A stretch of 64,000 bases of DNA from Rhodonellum psychrophilum GCM71 = DSM 17998 (GTDB lineage Bacteria; Bacteroidota; Bacteroidia; Cytophagales; Cyclobacteriaceae): NCBI RefSeq assembly GCF_000381545.1, contig NZ_KB906673.1, positions 434,001-498,000 on the forward strand, read 5' to 3'. Shown in pieces: positions 16,690-25,193 of the stretch. The position numbers and the translations under genes are program-made. The notes beneath the pieces were generated by a model that did no database searches, was not told the DNA's origin, and saw nothing but the letters and a program-made list of their open reading frames with translations. Position 1 is the stretch's first letter, and each line of letters opens with the position of its first letter.

Positions 16690-17841
16690 TTAGAAAAGCT
16701 TAAGTTGGGCATTGATCCATCGTTCGGGGATTTCTCCGGATTGCGCCATCTGATAATCTTTGTAACTGCATGGAATGATGCTGACCCTTTCAAATTTACC
16801 CTGCGTGGTTTGTGGGATTTCCATCCACCATTTTTCACTGAGTTTGCTTTTGAAAAAGATGATGGTTGAAGGATTGGAATCCAAGGATACGGTATATTTG
16901 ATATAATCATTGCTTTTGAAGGAGAGGCTGTCTTTCCGGTCGTAAAAGCCCTCGATAAAGTACCAAACCATGGTTGCGATGACGGCTGCGGTTTTGTTCC
17001 TGTTGTCATCGTAGTAAGGCTGATAGCCATAGATACCGATGGAACTTAGTTTTTCATTCATTCCCGCAAATCTGCAAATCTGGCAAGCTTCCTCGCCAGT
17101 CATCCCAAAGGGTTGGGCGTCCACGGCACCGGGAGCATCCGCGGAGTGGATGGCACAGATGTCAAAGCTCAGCAAATCGGCATTTCTAATCAAAGGCTCG
17201 ATTTCCTTGAAATTCCCCCGGAGATTTCCCAACCTGACATGGTCAAAATACAGTTTCTCCAAGGCATTGATCAGCTCGGGATCCGCCAAAAAACTCTGGT
17301 ATCCTAAGTGACTGTAGTTGAAAAGGAAGTTGGGTTGGTGAAGAATAATGTCCTGCGAGTGAATTTCGTGAGGCAACCCCTCATCTTCCATGTCTATCTT
17401 TGCATCCACGGTGACCATGCTGACCATCTTTTTGAGCCCTTGATAAGAAAGATATTGCCCAAGATCCAAATCATGTGATCCCCCCATGTAAACAGGAAGA
17501 ATCTGTTTTTTCATCAAATATTCCCCGACATTCTGAAGGATTTTTATGGACTCCTCCAATGTATCGCCTACCATCAAGTCCCCTAAGTCGGCGATTTTAT
17601 AATGGGATTGGCCTTTTTTCAGATGGTAAAGTTTTTCTCTTATTTCTGTTGCCGAACGTTCTACACTATCGGAATTCTTCATCCCCCTTTTTTCCTTCAA
17701 TCCGATCAGAGCGATCTGGATCCCTTTGAGATCAGGGAAGGTCTCACTGTGGACATGAATGAAATTGTAAAAGGAATTTTGCGCAAATTTTTGTTGCGTA
17801 ATCTCCTCAGCAATGGGTTCAAAGAATAAATCAAGGTTCAT
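16690..17841 (-). CDS. Arginase/formimidoylglutamase-family protein with altered metal site
   Basis: A 383-residue member of the ureohydrolase fold. Metal-binding motifs appear in order: GGSHD near residue 121 (His present), VDAKID near 145-150 (DAHxD with the His replaced by Lys) and SFDICAI near 225 (SxDxD with the second Asp replaced by Cys). So two of the six usual manganese ligands are missing, and classical arginase or formiminoglutamase activity is doubtful. Databases commonly label Bacteroidota homologues 'formimidoylglutamase'. It is the first gene of the operon with the cytochrome b5-like gene, kinase and murQ, behind a good promoter. No histidine-degradation genes are nearby, which also argues against that role. 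Confidence 0.78.
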   Translation of the reverse strand: MNLDLFFEPIAEEITQQKFAQNSFYNFIHVHSETFPDLKGIQIALIGLKEKRGMKNSDSVERSATEIREKLYHLKKGQSHYKIADLGDLMVGDTLEESIKILQNVGEYLMKKQILPVYMGGSHDLDLGQYLSYQGLKKMVSMVTVDAKIDMEDEGLPHEIHSQDIILHQPNFLFNYSHLGYQSFLADPELINALEKLYFDHVRLGNLRGNFKEIEPLIRNADLLSFDICAIHSADAPGAVDAQPFGMTGEEACQICRFAGMNEKLSSIGIYGYQPYYDDNRNKTAAVIATMVWYFIEGFYDRKDSLSFKSNDYIKYTVSLDSNPSTIIFFKSKLSEKWWMEIPQTTQGKFERVSIIPCSYKDYQMAQSGEIPERWINAQLKLF

Positions 17842-17861
17842 AATATTGGCTTAGAAAGAAT

Positions 17862-17890
17862 CAAAAATAAGCAAATTAATGGCAGGGCAA
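17862..17890 (-). promoter_or_regulatory. Promoter of the arginase-like/murQ operon
   Basis: On the minus strand, TTG (17888-17890) and TATTTTTG (17862-17869) with an 18-nt spacer. The TTG is made by the T-run of the upstream nqrF terminator plus a G, so terminator and promoter are fused. Confidence 0.6.
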
Positions 17891-17928
17891 AAAAAAAGTC
17901 CCGCAAAGGCGGGACTCAATTTTCTTTT
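17891..17928 (-). terminator. Terminator of nqrF
   Basis: AGTCCCGC (17897-17904), loop AAAG, GCGGGACT (17909-17916). On the minus strand the stem is followed by nine T residues. Confidence 0.88.
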
Positions 17929-17929
17929 A

Positions 17930-19234
17930 TTAACCTCCGAAATCATCGAATCTGATGTTTTCCTGAGGAATTCCTAAATCTTCCAAGAGTTTCAATACCG
18001 CTGCGTTCATCAAAGGAGGACCACAAAGGTAAAATTCTATTTCATCTGGTTCAGGATGATTCTTCACATAGTTGTCATACATCACTTGATGTATAAATCC
18101 AACATAACCATCCCCTTCGGTGTCGTCAAGTGATTTGTTCACTTTCCAATTGTCTTCCGGAAGCGGTTCGGAAAGTCCTACATAGAACTTGAAATTCGGA
18201 AAGTCTTTTTCAATTTCTCTGAATTGATCTGTGTAAAACAATTCTTTTTTGGACCTTCCTCCGTACCAATACGAAACTTTTCGGCTGGTTTTTTCGGTGT
18301 GGAAAAGGTGGAAAATGTGGGATCTCAACGGGGCCATTCCTGCGCCACCGCCGATATAAATCATTTCCCTGCCAGTTGGATTGATGTGGAATTCACCATA
18401 AGGGCCAGAGATGGTGACTTTGTCACCTGGCATGCGTGAAAACACATATGAAGAACAAACTCCAGGATTCACATCCATCCATTTGTTATTTGCCCTGTCC
18501 CAAGGTGGGGTGGCGATACGAATGGTCAGCATGATGATATTTCCTTCTGCTGGATGGTTGGCCATGGAGTAGGCTCTGAAAAGCTCCTCGTCATTTTTCA
18601 TGACCAAATCCCAAAGGCCAAATTTATCCCAATCGCTTTGGTATACATCCTTTGGATGGCCAAGATCAGGATGTGGCGTAATGTCAATCCCTTTGAAATT
18701 AACAGTGATTATAGGAACATCTATCTGGATATATCCTCCGGATTCAAAATCCATCGTTTCTCCCTCTGGGAGCTTCACTTTGAATTCCTTGATGAATGTG
18801 GAGACGTTGTAATTGGAGATAACTTCGCATTCCCATTTCTTAATTCCAAAAATCTCTTCCGGAATTCTGATTTTCATGTCTTGTTTCACCTTTACTTGAC
18901 AGGAAAGTCTGACATGTCCTTGCTTTTCGGCACGGCTGAGGTGACCCACTTCTGTAGGAAGCACTTCTCCACCACCTTCTTCGACTACGCACTTGCACAT
19001 GGCGCAAGTTCCGCCACCGCCACAAGCGGAAGGAAGGAATATTTTTTTGTTTCCAAGCGTGCTCAACAAAGTTGATCCTGCAGAAGCGATGATAGGATTG
19101 CTTTCGTCGCCATTGACGATGATCCTGACATCACCCGAAGATACCAATTTGGACTGTGCAAAAAGGAGGATGAAAACAAGTAGCAAAATGATTATTGTAA
19201 ATGCTACAATTGAAGTAATAATTACTGAACCCAT
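17930..19234 (-). CDS. nqrF: Na+-translocating NADH:quinone reductase subunit F
   Basis: The NADH-oxidising subunit of the Na+-NQR pump, a peripheral domain held at the inner membrane. The 434-residue product has one N-terminal membrane helix (about 5-28). A plant-type 2Fe-2S domain follows ([14 protein letters not shown], then LSCQVKV), then an FAD-binding domain ([13 protein letters not shown]) and an NADH domain ([24 protein letters not shown]), ending with DDFGG. Subunits A-E are not in the window; the gene upstream is accD, so nqrF appears detached from the usual nqrABCDEF order. Length and motifs are intact. Confidence 0.95.
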   Translation of the reverse strand: MGSVIITSIVAFTIIILLLVFILLFAQSKLVSSGDVRIIVNGDESNPIIASAGSTLLSTLGNKKIFLPSACGGGGTCAMCKCVVEEGGGEVLPTEVGHLSRAEKQGHVRLSCQVKVKQDMKIRIPEEIFGIKKWECEVISNYNVSTFIKEFKVKLPEGETMDFESGGYIQIDVPIITVNFKGIDITPHPDLGHPKDVYQSDWDKFGLWDLVMKNDEELFRAYSMANHPAEGNIIMLTIRIATPPWDRANNKWMDVNPGVCSSYVFSRMPGDKVTISGPYGEFHINPTGREMIYIGGGAGMAPLRSHIFHLFHTEKTSRKVSYWYGGRSKKELFYTDQFREIEKDFPNFKFYVGLSEPLPEDNWKVNKSLDDTEGDGYVGFIHQVMYDNYVKNHPEPDEIEFYLCGPPLMNAAVLKLLEDLGIPQENIRFDDFGG

Positions 19235-19376
19235 TTAATGTTGTTTTTTACTTTAATTTTTTCAGTATTAAGCCCCAAACTTGGGAACACAAATATATTT
19301 AATAATCAGTATAACTGGCCAAAATGCGGTTGAATTTTGACTTTATCTTTAGGATTTGTTACAAATCTATAACCAA

Positions 19377-20219
19377 TTAATTGTTCAAGAGGTTTAACAA
19401 AGTTGTCAATCTGTTTTTCAACTGCCTTCTATCGATGATGAAATCAAGAAATCCATGTTCCAAAACAAATTCTGCACTTTGAAATCCTTTGGGTAAATCC
19501 TTCCCTATTGTTTCCCGAATTACCCTTGGACCGGCAAATCCGATCAATGCACCTGGCTCGGCAATGTTAAAATCCCCAAGCATGGCATAGGAGGCCGTGA
19601 CGCCGCCTGTTGTTGGATCGGTCAAAAGTGAAATATACGGGATGCCCGCTTTGTTCAGAAGGGCCAGTTTTGCTGAGGTTTTAGCCATTTGCATCAAACT
19701 GAATCCTGCTTCCATCATTCTCGCCCCTCCGGATTTGGAAATCATCAGGAAAGGGACCTTATTTTTTAAGGAATAATCGATAGCTCTTGCAATTTTTTCT
19801 CCAACAACGGCACCCATGGAACCACCGATAAAAGCAAAATCCATACAACCTACTACAAGGTCCAGTCCATTGATTTTACCTACAGCGGTACGGACGGCAT
19901 CGTTGAGCTCGGTTTTTTCGATCGTGGCTTCCACGCGTGAACTATAAGGTTTTGTGTCCACAAATTTCAATGGATCTGCGGATTTCATCCCTGCATCCAT
20001 TTCGGTGAACTGATTGTTGTCGAACAAGATCTCGAAATATTCCTTGGAACCAATCTTTACATGGTAATCATCGTCAGGGCAAACAAATGAATTGTTTTTC
20101 AATTCTCGGGTATGGACGATATTCCCTTTTGGGGTCTTGAACCATAATCCATCAGGGGTGTCTTTTTTTTCCTCGGTGGAAGTTTTGATTCCTTTATCTG
20201 TTCTTTTAAACCAAGCCAT
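19377..20219 (-). CDS. accD: Acetyl-CoA carboxylase carboxyltransferase subunit beta
   Basis: Transfers CO2 from carboxybiotin to acetyl-CoA together with AccA, the first step of fatty acid synthesis. The 280-residue product starts [10 protein letters not shown]; the frame runs on to 20426, but that stretch is not conserved and crosses a promoter. The carboxyltransferase core shows [43 protein letters not shown] and GFAGPRVI. The N-terminal zinc ribbon of E. coli AccD is degenerate: only one of the four Cys positions remains (FVCPDD). From memory this loss is normal in Bacteroidota AccD and not damage. Confidence 0.95.
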   Translation of the reverse strand: MAWFKRTDKGIKTSTEEKKDTPDGLWFKTPKGNIVHTRELKNNSFVCPDDDYHVKIGSKEYFEILFDNNQFTEMDAGMKSADPLKFVDTKPYSSRVEATIEKTELNDAVRTAVGKINGLDLVVGCMDFAFIGGSMGAVVGEKIARAIDYSLKNKVPFLMISKSGGARMMEAGFSLMQMAKTSAKLALLNKAGIPYISLLTDPTTGGVTASYAMLGDFNIAEPGALIGFAGPRVIRETIGKDLPKGFQSAEFVLEHGFLDFIIDRRQLKNRLTTLLNLLNN

Positions 20220-20263
20220 ATGTTTCATTCTTATTGAACCCTGAAGGATGGCTTCAGGGATTA

Positions 20264-20299
20264 CAAATTTATAGGTATTATCCATTAAATAAAATACAA
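20264..20299 (-). promoter_or_regulatory. Probable accD promoter
   Basis: On the minus strand TAAATTTG (20264-20271) matches the -7 consensus, with a TTG at 20297-20299 (25-nt spacer, slightly long). It lies 45 nt upstream of the chosen start and inside the rejected N-terminal extension. Confidence 0.45.
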
Positions 20300-20514
20300 C
20301 TGCATAAGTTGGGGAATAGGTTTGCGTTTTAGGAGACGCTGAGTGGTTTATATCCTTCCAAAATGGTCTCCTAATCTGTGTATTCCAAGATATCAAGACA
20401 TCGGCTGCAGAGAATACTCCTCGCAAATTTTTTTACCAAAGTTCTGAAAACCATTTGTATTAATTTGGAACAAGGGGATATTCAAGAGTAAATTCGTGAA
20501 ACAAAAGTAAATAC

Positions 20515-22149
20515 ATGACCTTACTCACCCTTTTGATTTTGTCGGGAGTCATTTTGGTTTCCGCATATTTTATTTACGGAAAATATGTTTACAATAAATT
20601 CAAACTTACCGATACCCGAAAGGCACCCTCACATACACATCGGGACGGGATTGATTATATCCCGAGCAAACCCATTGTGGTATTGGGCCACCATTTCGCC
20701 TCCATTGCGGGAGCGGGACCAATAGTTGGGCCGATCATTGCCGTCACTTTTGGCTGGATACCTGCAGTGATCTGGATTTTGGTGGGCGGTATTTTTTTTG
20801 GTGCAGTGCATGATCTTGGGAGTATGGCGGCATCGCTCAGAAACCAAGGGAAATCCATTGGCGTGATTATCCAAAACAACATTGGCTATAAAGGAAAGCA
20901 ACTTTTTATCATTTTCAGCTTCTCTACCCTAATCCTCATTATTGGGGTTTTTGCAGATATCATTGCCAAAACCTTTGTGAGCAATCCCGGTGTGGCCTCT
21001 GCTTCAATTCTGTTCATTCTTTTGGCATTGGCTTTTGGGCTTGTAAATCGATTGGTGGGAGATAGGAAATTGGCTTTTGTGGTTATTTCAATCATAGGGA
21101 TCGTTCTGATGTATTATTTTGTTTATCTGGGGATGCAGATTCCCTTTGCATTGGATTATCAAACTTGGGTTTATCTGCTATTGATCTATGCTTTCTTTGC
21201 TTCCGTCACGCCCATTTCCACGTTGCTTCAGCCTAGGGATTATCTGAACAGCTTTTTGCTTTATGGGTTGATTCTTTCTGCGGTGGTCGGGGTATTTATC
21301 GCCAATCCGGAAATTGTGATGGACAATGAAGTTCATCTGAGTTCCGAAAATCTAGGGTATATTTTCCCCGTTCTTTTTGTGACCATTGCCTGCGGAGCCA
21401 TCAGTGGTTTTCATTCACTGGTTGCTTCCGGAACCACCTCCAAGCAGCTGGATAAGGAAAGCGATGCGAAAATCGTTGGTTTTGGGGGGATGTTGATCGA
21501 GTCTTTCCTGGCGATCATCGCGGTAGGGGCGGTGATTGTGATGAACAGGGCGGATTATTTAAGTGGAATGGTCACCGATGGCCCCGTCCCGTTATTTGCC
21601 AATGGATTGGGCAACATGATTTCTTCCATGGGAATTCCTGTGGATTTTGCCATTGGCTTTGTGGCTCTGACAGTTTCCGCTTTTGCCTTGACTACTTTGG
21701 ATACTTGCACGAGATTGGCAAGGTTTACCTTGCAGGAATATTTTGAAGATGTAAAAAATCCCGTGGCTGCCAAGATTTCCCAAAACAGATACTTATCCAC
21801 CACCGTGGTGGTCATCCTTTCTGTCATGCTTTTGGCCTCGGGAGGTTTTACCACGCTCTGGCCGATTTTTGGGTCTGCCAATCAACTTTTGGCGGCATTG
21901 GCATTGTTGACGATTGCGGTTTGGCTGATAAAGCAAAAAATCAACGCGACATTTGTGATGATTCCCATGTTTTTCATGTTCACCGTCACACTCACCTCTT
22001 TGGGCCTGTTTGCTTGGAAAAATTTTCAAGATGAGATTTTTATTTTAGCAATCATTGCCGCACTTTTATTTGTGCTTTCGATTTCCTTGATCGTGCTGGC
22101 TGCCAAAAGTTTGAAAACGGAGATCAATAAACCAGAAATGGTCCATTGA
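20515..22149 (+). CDS. cstA: Carbon starvation protein A family transporter
   Basis: A 544-residue integral membrane protein with about 15 helices. Family signatures are present: YGKYVYNKF near the start, VVLGHHFASIAGAGPIVGP (residues about 55-75) and the GAVHDLGSMAASLR loop. CstA proteins take up peptides or pyruvate during carbon limitation. It is the shorter class of CstA (E. coli CstA is about 700 residues), and substrate preference is unknown. No lytS/btsS-type regulator is adjacent. Its terminator overlaps the last codons. Confidence 0.93.
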   Translation: MTLLTLLILSGVILVSAYFIYGKYVYNKFKLTDTRKAPSHTHRDGIDYIPSKPIVVLGHHFASIAGAGPIVGPIIAVTFGWIPAVIWILVGGIFFGAVHDLGSMAASLRNQGKSIGVIIQNNIGYKGKQLFIIFSFSTLILIIGVFADIIAKTFVSNPGVASASILFILLALAFGLVNRLVGDRKLAFVVISIIGIVLMYYFVYLGMQIPFALDYQTWVYLLLIYAFFASVTPISTLLQPRDYLNSFLLYGLILSAVVGVFIANPEIVMDNEVHLSSENLGYIFPVLFVTIACGAISGFHSLVASGTTSKQLDKESDAKIVGFGGMLIESFLAIIAVGAVIVMNRADYLSGMVTDGPVPLFANGLGNMISSMGIPVDFAIGFVALTVSAFALTTLDTCTRLARFTLQEYFEDVKNPVAAKISQNRYLSTTVVVILSVMLLASGGFTTLWPIFGSANQLLAALALLTIAVWLIKQKINATFVMIPMFFMFTVTLTSLGLFAWKNFQDEIFILAIIAALLFVLSISLIVLAAKSLKTEINKPEMVH

Positions 22150-22164
22150 TCTCCGTTTTTTATT
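22114..22164 (+). terminator. Terminator overlapping the cstA 3' end
   Basis: AAAACGGAGATCAAT (22114-22128) pairs perfectly with ATTGATCTCCGTTTT (22145-22159), followed by TTATTT. The whole 5' arm is coding sequence and the stop codon TGA (22147-22149) lies inside the 3' arm. Confidence 0.8.
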
Positions 22165-22190
22165 TATCTGAGAAGGAGGAAATCTGGCTA

Positions 22191-23303
22191 TCAATCCAAT
22201 GAATTGAATACTCCTTTATCCTTCTTGATGATCCTCCAAGCCAAGCTGACATTGACTAAATAGTCGGCAAAAGCAGCATCTCCGTGTCTGAAATTTTCTG
22301 GAGTGGAATCTGCAATATCCGCCAAGCTTCTGGTTCTGTTTCTGACCAATGCGATGGGGATATTAATTCTTGTCGTGAAATTTCCTAACATATAACTGAG
22401 ACCTGGATCCACTGAAACCACATAGCCTGGTCTTCTGAATCCATCGCTGTCTCCTACAAGATCCTTCACAGGAATACCTTCGAGCCTTCCACCTAAAGAC
22501 AAGCCCAATCCATGGACAGCAGCAATAGGCTTGAAGACCCCTGTTCTGAATGCAAATTGATCGGGCACGCTCATGATTGCTTCGCTTGGCCTTCTGTTGG
22601 TGAGAGTACCATTTGTATTCCTTGGATTGAACATATAAAAACCATCATAATACAAGAAGAAATTTTTCGGAAAATTCCATACCCCTTGGGCATCGATGAT
22701 CAGTCCCAAACCGCCATCTCCCAATTGGATGGATTGATCCACTGGCCTCTCCTCCGGACTTCCACCTGGTCCGACATTGTAAAATGTGCTTTTTGCGTTG
22801 TAATCACCCGTTGGCAATTTCAGTCCAAAACCAATGGCAGTATTTCCTTTTCTGGCTTTTTCACCCGAAAACAGCCAATATCCCGCACCGATTCTCATGT
22901 CCGCGAGACCGCTTGAATAGGTCATATGCCTTTCGGTCCTTCCATGTTCATATAAGGAGCTCCTCTCATTGTAGGCAAAGGGCAAAGATAGGATTCCATA
23001 GACTCTTTCTGAAAATGCGTAGCTGACATTGAAGTCCACACCGTGTGACCAGTTGATCACCTCTGTGTTGTTGGTTATTCTGTCCGGCTCTTCATGGGAT
23101 CCGCGAAAATGCCGAAAGGATTTGAAATAGCGATAATTGGTACTGATGTTCCATTCTCCTTTTTCAATCGCATTGCCTTGACCGACGGCATTGCCAATTC
23201 CTGAGAATTGTCTAATGGCGACACAGCCTTGAGCAACACTTTTACCACAATGAAGGAGCAATGCAATGGAAAATAGGAGTGTGTATTTGTATGTGTTTTT
23301 CAT
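22191..23303 (-). CDS. Outer-membrane beta-barrel protein of unknown substrate
   Basis: A 370-residue protein with a signal peptide (MKNTYKYTLLFSIALLLHCGKSV; cut near VAQG) and a mature chain of alternating aromatic/hydrophobic strands such as WNISTNYRYFKSFRHF and YGILSLPFAYNER, typical of a membrane barrel of about 12-14 strands. A Cys-containing GCVAIRQFSG segment opens the mature protein. It resembles Bacteroidota barrels annotated as 'transporter' or phenol-degradation MetA-like. No substrate can be assigned. It is convergent with cstA. Confidence 0.75.
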   Translation of the reverse strand: MKNTYKYTLLFSIALLLHCGKSVAQGCVAIRQFSGIGNAVGQGNAIEKGEWNISTNYRYFKSFRHFRGSHEEPDRITNNTEVINWSHGVDFNVSYAFSERVYGILSLPFAYNERSSLYEHGRTERHMTYSSGLADMRIGAGYWLFSGEKARKGNTAIGFGLKLPTGDYNAKSTFYNVGPGGSPEERPVDQSIQLGDGGLGLIIDAQGVWNFPKNFFLYYDGFYMFNPRNTNGTLTNRRPSEAIMSVPDQFAFRTGVFKPIAAVHGLGLSLGGRLEGIPVKDLVGDSDGFRRPGYVVSVDPGLSYMLGNFTTRINIPIALVRNRTRSLADIADSTPENFRHGDAAFADYLVNVSLAWRIIKKDKGVFNSLD

Positions 23304-23834
23304 GATTTGAAATTTTAGAGAGTTTATAAAGTGCCATTTCTGGCTTTTTTAAAGTCGGTTTGTGCTGCTTTTTTCTTTGGGTCAACACCAAATTTAAATC
23401 AAAGCGAAAACCGATTCCACCATAAAACCTGAAAAAAAGCCGCTTTTTGAGTCGTTTTTTTTAAAGGAATTGCATCAAAGGGAAACGATCTAGGATTCGT
23501 GTCCAGGGGAAGATTTGGTCAAACCCCTTCAACCATCTCCTCTTATCCATTCCATTTTCGCTAAGACAGAAAAAGGCGGGGATCGACTGGTCTATGGTTT
23601 TTTTGAATTAATCCAATGCTTCCCAAGTTTTTCAAAAGAGGTGTTTTTGGTTGAATCAAAAACAAATTTCGAACTTTGGAATTATTTCAAGGCTTTATTT
23701 CCGCCGAATGAAAACCGCAGAGATACACATCTATTTGTTTCAAGCCATTTGGCCATAGACATTTAGGATGACCTACAGAGATACAAGTATTGACACCGGA
23801 AACCTTTGCGAAAGGAATAAAACCCAGAAAAAAA
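23304..23834. other. Non-coding gap of about 530 bp
   Basis: No supported gene. TAAATTTG on the minus strand (23389-23396) could be the -7 box of the barrel-protein gene, but a matching TTG is not found. An 83-residue plus-strand frame (23515-23766) has no signal, motif or ribosome-binding context and is not called. Confidence 0.4.
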
Positions 23835-24380
23835 TCAACCCAACTCTGGGGGGGGTGTATTCAGTTTGAAGGAATAATCTTGGTATGGCAAAAAAATGAA
23901 TCCAATAGGCATTTTCTCAAAAAAGGGAGGGATGCCTAAGGAATATGTGTGAATAGGTTGTGTATAGTCCTTGACAAAATTCTTGGCAAAAAGTGTGTTC
24001 TGACCATTTTCAGTTCCATCATCAGCGATCAATGAACTGATCCATTGTTTGATGGTATTGTCCAAAGTCCTTTTGGCAGTATCCGAAACATAGATGACCT
24101 GCAAGGTATCGTTGGTGTATCGCTGCTTGATGACCCTATAATGCTGCCCAGCTTTTTCGAAGGAGGTATTTGTTGCCTGAAAATCTTCTTGATTTGCCAT
24201 GTAGGGAATGGAAAGTGGGATTTCCATAAGGTAGTGTTCAATCCCTTCTTGATCTTGGCTAAATATTCTTTCTGACCAACTGGATTCCATTTGCATCCTA
24301 AAAGAAAAATAGAACACATAATACCCAAAGTGGTAGGATGCAAAACAGCATAGAAGTAAGATGGCAATACCTTTTTTCAA
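23835..24380 (-). CDS. Secreted or membrane-anchored orphan protein
   Basis: A 181-residue protein with one N-terminal hydrophobic segment (MKKGIAILLLCCFASYHFGYYVFYF) and a soluble remainder with blocks YMANQEDFQATNTSF, YRVIKQRYTNDTLQVIYVSDTAKRTLDN and a Pro-rich end (NTPPPELG). It looks like a small Bacteroidota periplasmic protein sometimes found near metal-resistance genes, but no such genes are here and I cannot name a family. The start is followed directly by a plausible signal sequence. Repeat copy C lies about 70 bp upstream. Confidence 0.6.
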   Translation of the reverse strand: MKKGIAILLLCCFASYHFGYYVFYFSFRMQMESSWSERIFSQDQEGIEHYLMEIPLSIPYMANQEDFQATNTSFEKAGQHYRVIKQRYTNDTLQVIYVSDTAKRTLDNTIKQWISSLIADDGTENGQNTLFAKNFVKDYTQPIHTYSLGIPPFFEKMPIGFIFLPYQDYSFKLNTPPPELG

Positions 24381-24451
24381 CAGTGTATAATTTTAAAAAA
24401 TAAATATAGTAAAAAATATTATTTTAAAAGACTTACAGGTCTTTTGATTAA

Positions 24452-24675
24452 AACCCTTTTTATGCATTATCAATTCTATTCCGGCCTGGAATTGGGTAAT
24501 AATCAGTCGGTTGTTTACTTTTTTAGACTTAACCCTATTGAGCTATTCATGATGGTGTAAATAGTCTGATTTTCGTGTAGTTACAGTCTTATTGGGAAGC
24601 CAAACGCATATACCATCTAACTTACCTCAAGTTAGCTGCTTTGCGTTACTTTTCCGCTGTCTTAGAATTCGGGTT
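24452..24675 (+). repeat. Dispersed 3'-end repeat, copy C (long form)
   Basis: A 224-bp copy, nearly the same length as copy A and clearly its closest relative: it shares the ATCTAACTTA...CAAGTTAG hairpin, GCGTTACTTTTCC and the right end TCTTAGAATTCGGGTT. Left end AACCCTTTTTATGCATTATC. Its CGGGTT (24670-24675) supplies the stop codon TAA of the Rof-like gene on the minus strand. Confidence 0.82.
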
Positions 24676-24943
24676 AAAACGTACAATTCCCCATTTCTAA
24701 GGGTATTCCATCGATGGAAACCAAATCATCCAATCTCAGTAGAAACCCATTTTCTCCAAAGAGATATTCAATCCCATCCAGCAGTTTAAGATCTAAGATT
24801 TTGGTAGAAACCAATTCGGTGGAATCGCCATTTTTATAGGTGATGGCGCAGGTTTTTTTTGTGGTGGCCCATGCTTCCAGTCGGTCGTAATAGCCACAAT
24901 TGATGGGGATATATTTTCTTTTACCTTTCATGGAATGTGTCAT
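24674..24943 (-). CDS. Rof (YaeO)-like Rho-binding antiterminator
   Basis: An 89-residue protein matching the Rof family: KYIPINCGYYDRLEAWA corresponds to the YxPINCxxYDxLE opening of E. coli Rof, and the later GIEYLFGENGFLLRLDDLVSI matches its VEYL...LRLDxI strands. E. coli Rof binds the Rho hexamer and blocks RNA loading. This one may tune Rho-dependent termination, and rho itself is at 43132. The start overlaps the stop of the small membrane protein gene by 4 nt. The stop codon is formed by the end of repeat copy C. Family call from recognisable motifs; target binding is inferred. Confidence 0.8.
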   Translation of the reverse strand: MTHSMKGKRKYIPINCGYYDRLEAWATTKKTCAITYKNGDSTELVSTKILDLKLLDGIEYLFGENGFLLRLDDLVSIDGIPLEMGNCTF

Positions 24944-25125
24944 TGGACCAACAAAAGTAAAACAAAAAGGAAAAGAAAAATTGTTCCGTAGATGCGGATA
25001 ACTTTGAGTCGGTTGAAACGATCAAAAAACCAAAGTACAAAAACCGGTCGGATCAGACCCATGACCAGGGAGCCCAAAGACAATAGCACTCCAATTTTTA
25101 GAAATAGAATCAATGCCGAATACAT
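24940..25125 (-). CDS. Small two-helix membrane protein
   Basis: A 61-residue protein with two hydrophobic segments (about 4-32 and 42-60) joined by a basic linker (FFDRFNRLKVIRIYG). Its real status is supported by the 4-nt ATGA overlap with the Rof-like gene, which implies translational coupling, and by its position directly behind the infB terminator. No family is recognised. Confidence 0.6.
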   Translation of the reverse strand: MYSALILFLKIGVLLSLGSLVMGLIRPVFVLWFFDRFNRLKVIRIYGTIFLFLFVLLLLVQ

Positions 25126-25138
25126 AATGAATTATAAG

Positions 25139-25171
25139 ACAAAAGGAACAGCTTGTGGCCATTCCTTTTGT
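25139..25171 (-). terminator. Probable infB terminator
   Basis: ACAAAAGGAA (25139-25148) pairs with TTCCTTTTGT (25162-25171). On the minus strand the stem ends in TTTTGT followed by CTTATAATT. The T-run is partly inside the stem, so strength is uncertain. Confidence 0.6.
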
Positions 25172-25193
25172 TTATTGATATTTGAAATTCAAG

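Noticed and set aside
20220-20426. N-terminal extension of AccD by 69 residues
   Set aside because: Not conserved in the family, contains the probable promoter, and the standard MAWFKR start lies at 20219.
23515-23766. 83-residue plus-strand frame in the gap beside the barrel-protein gene
   Set aside because: No family, signal or promoter, and the composition resembles non-coding sequence.
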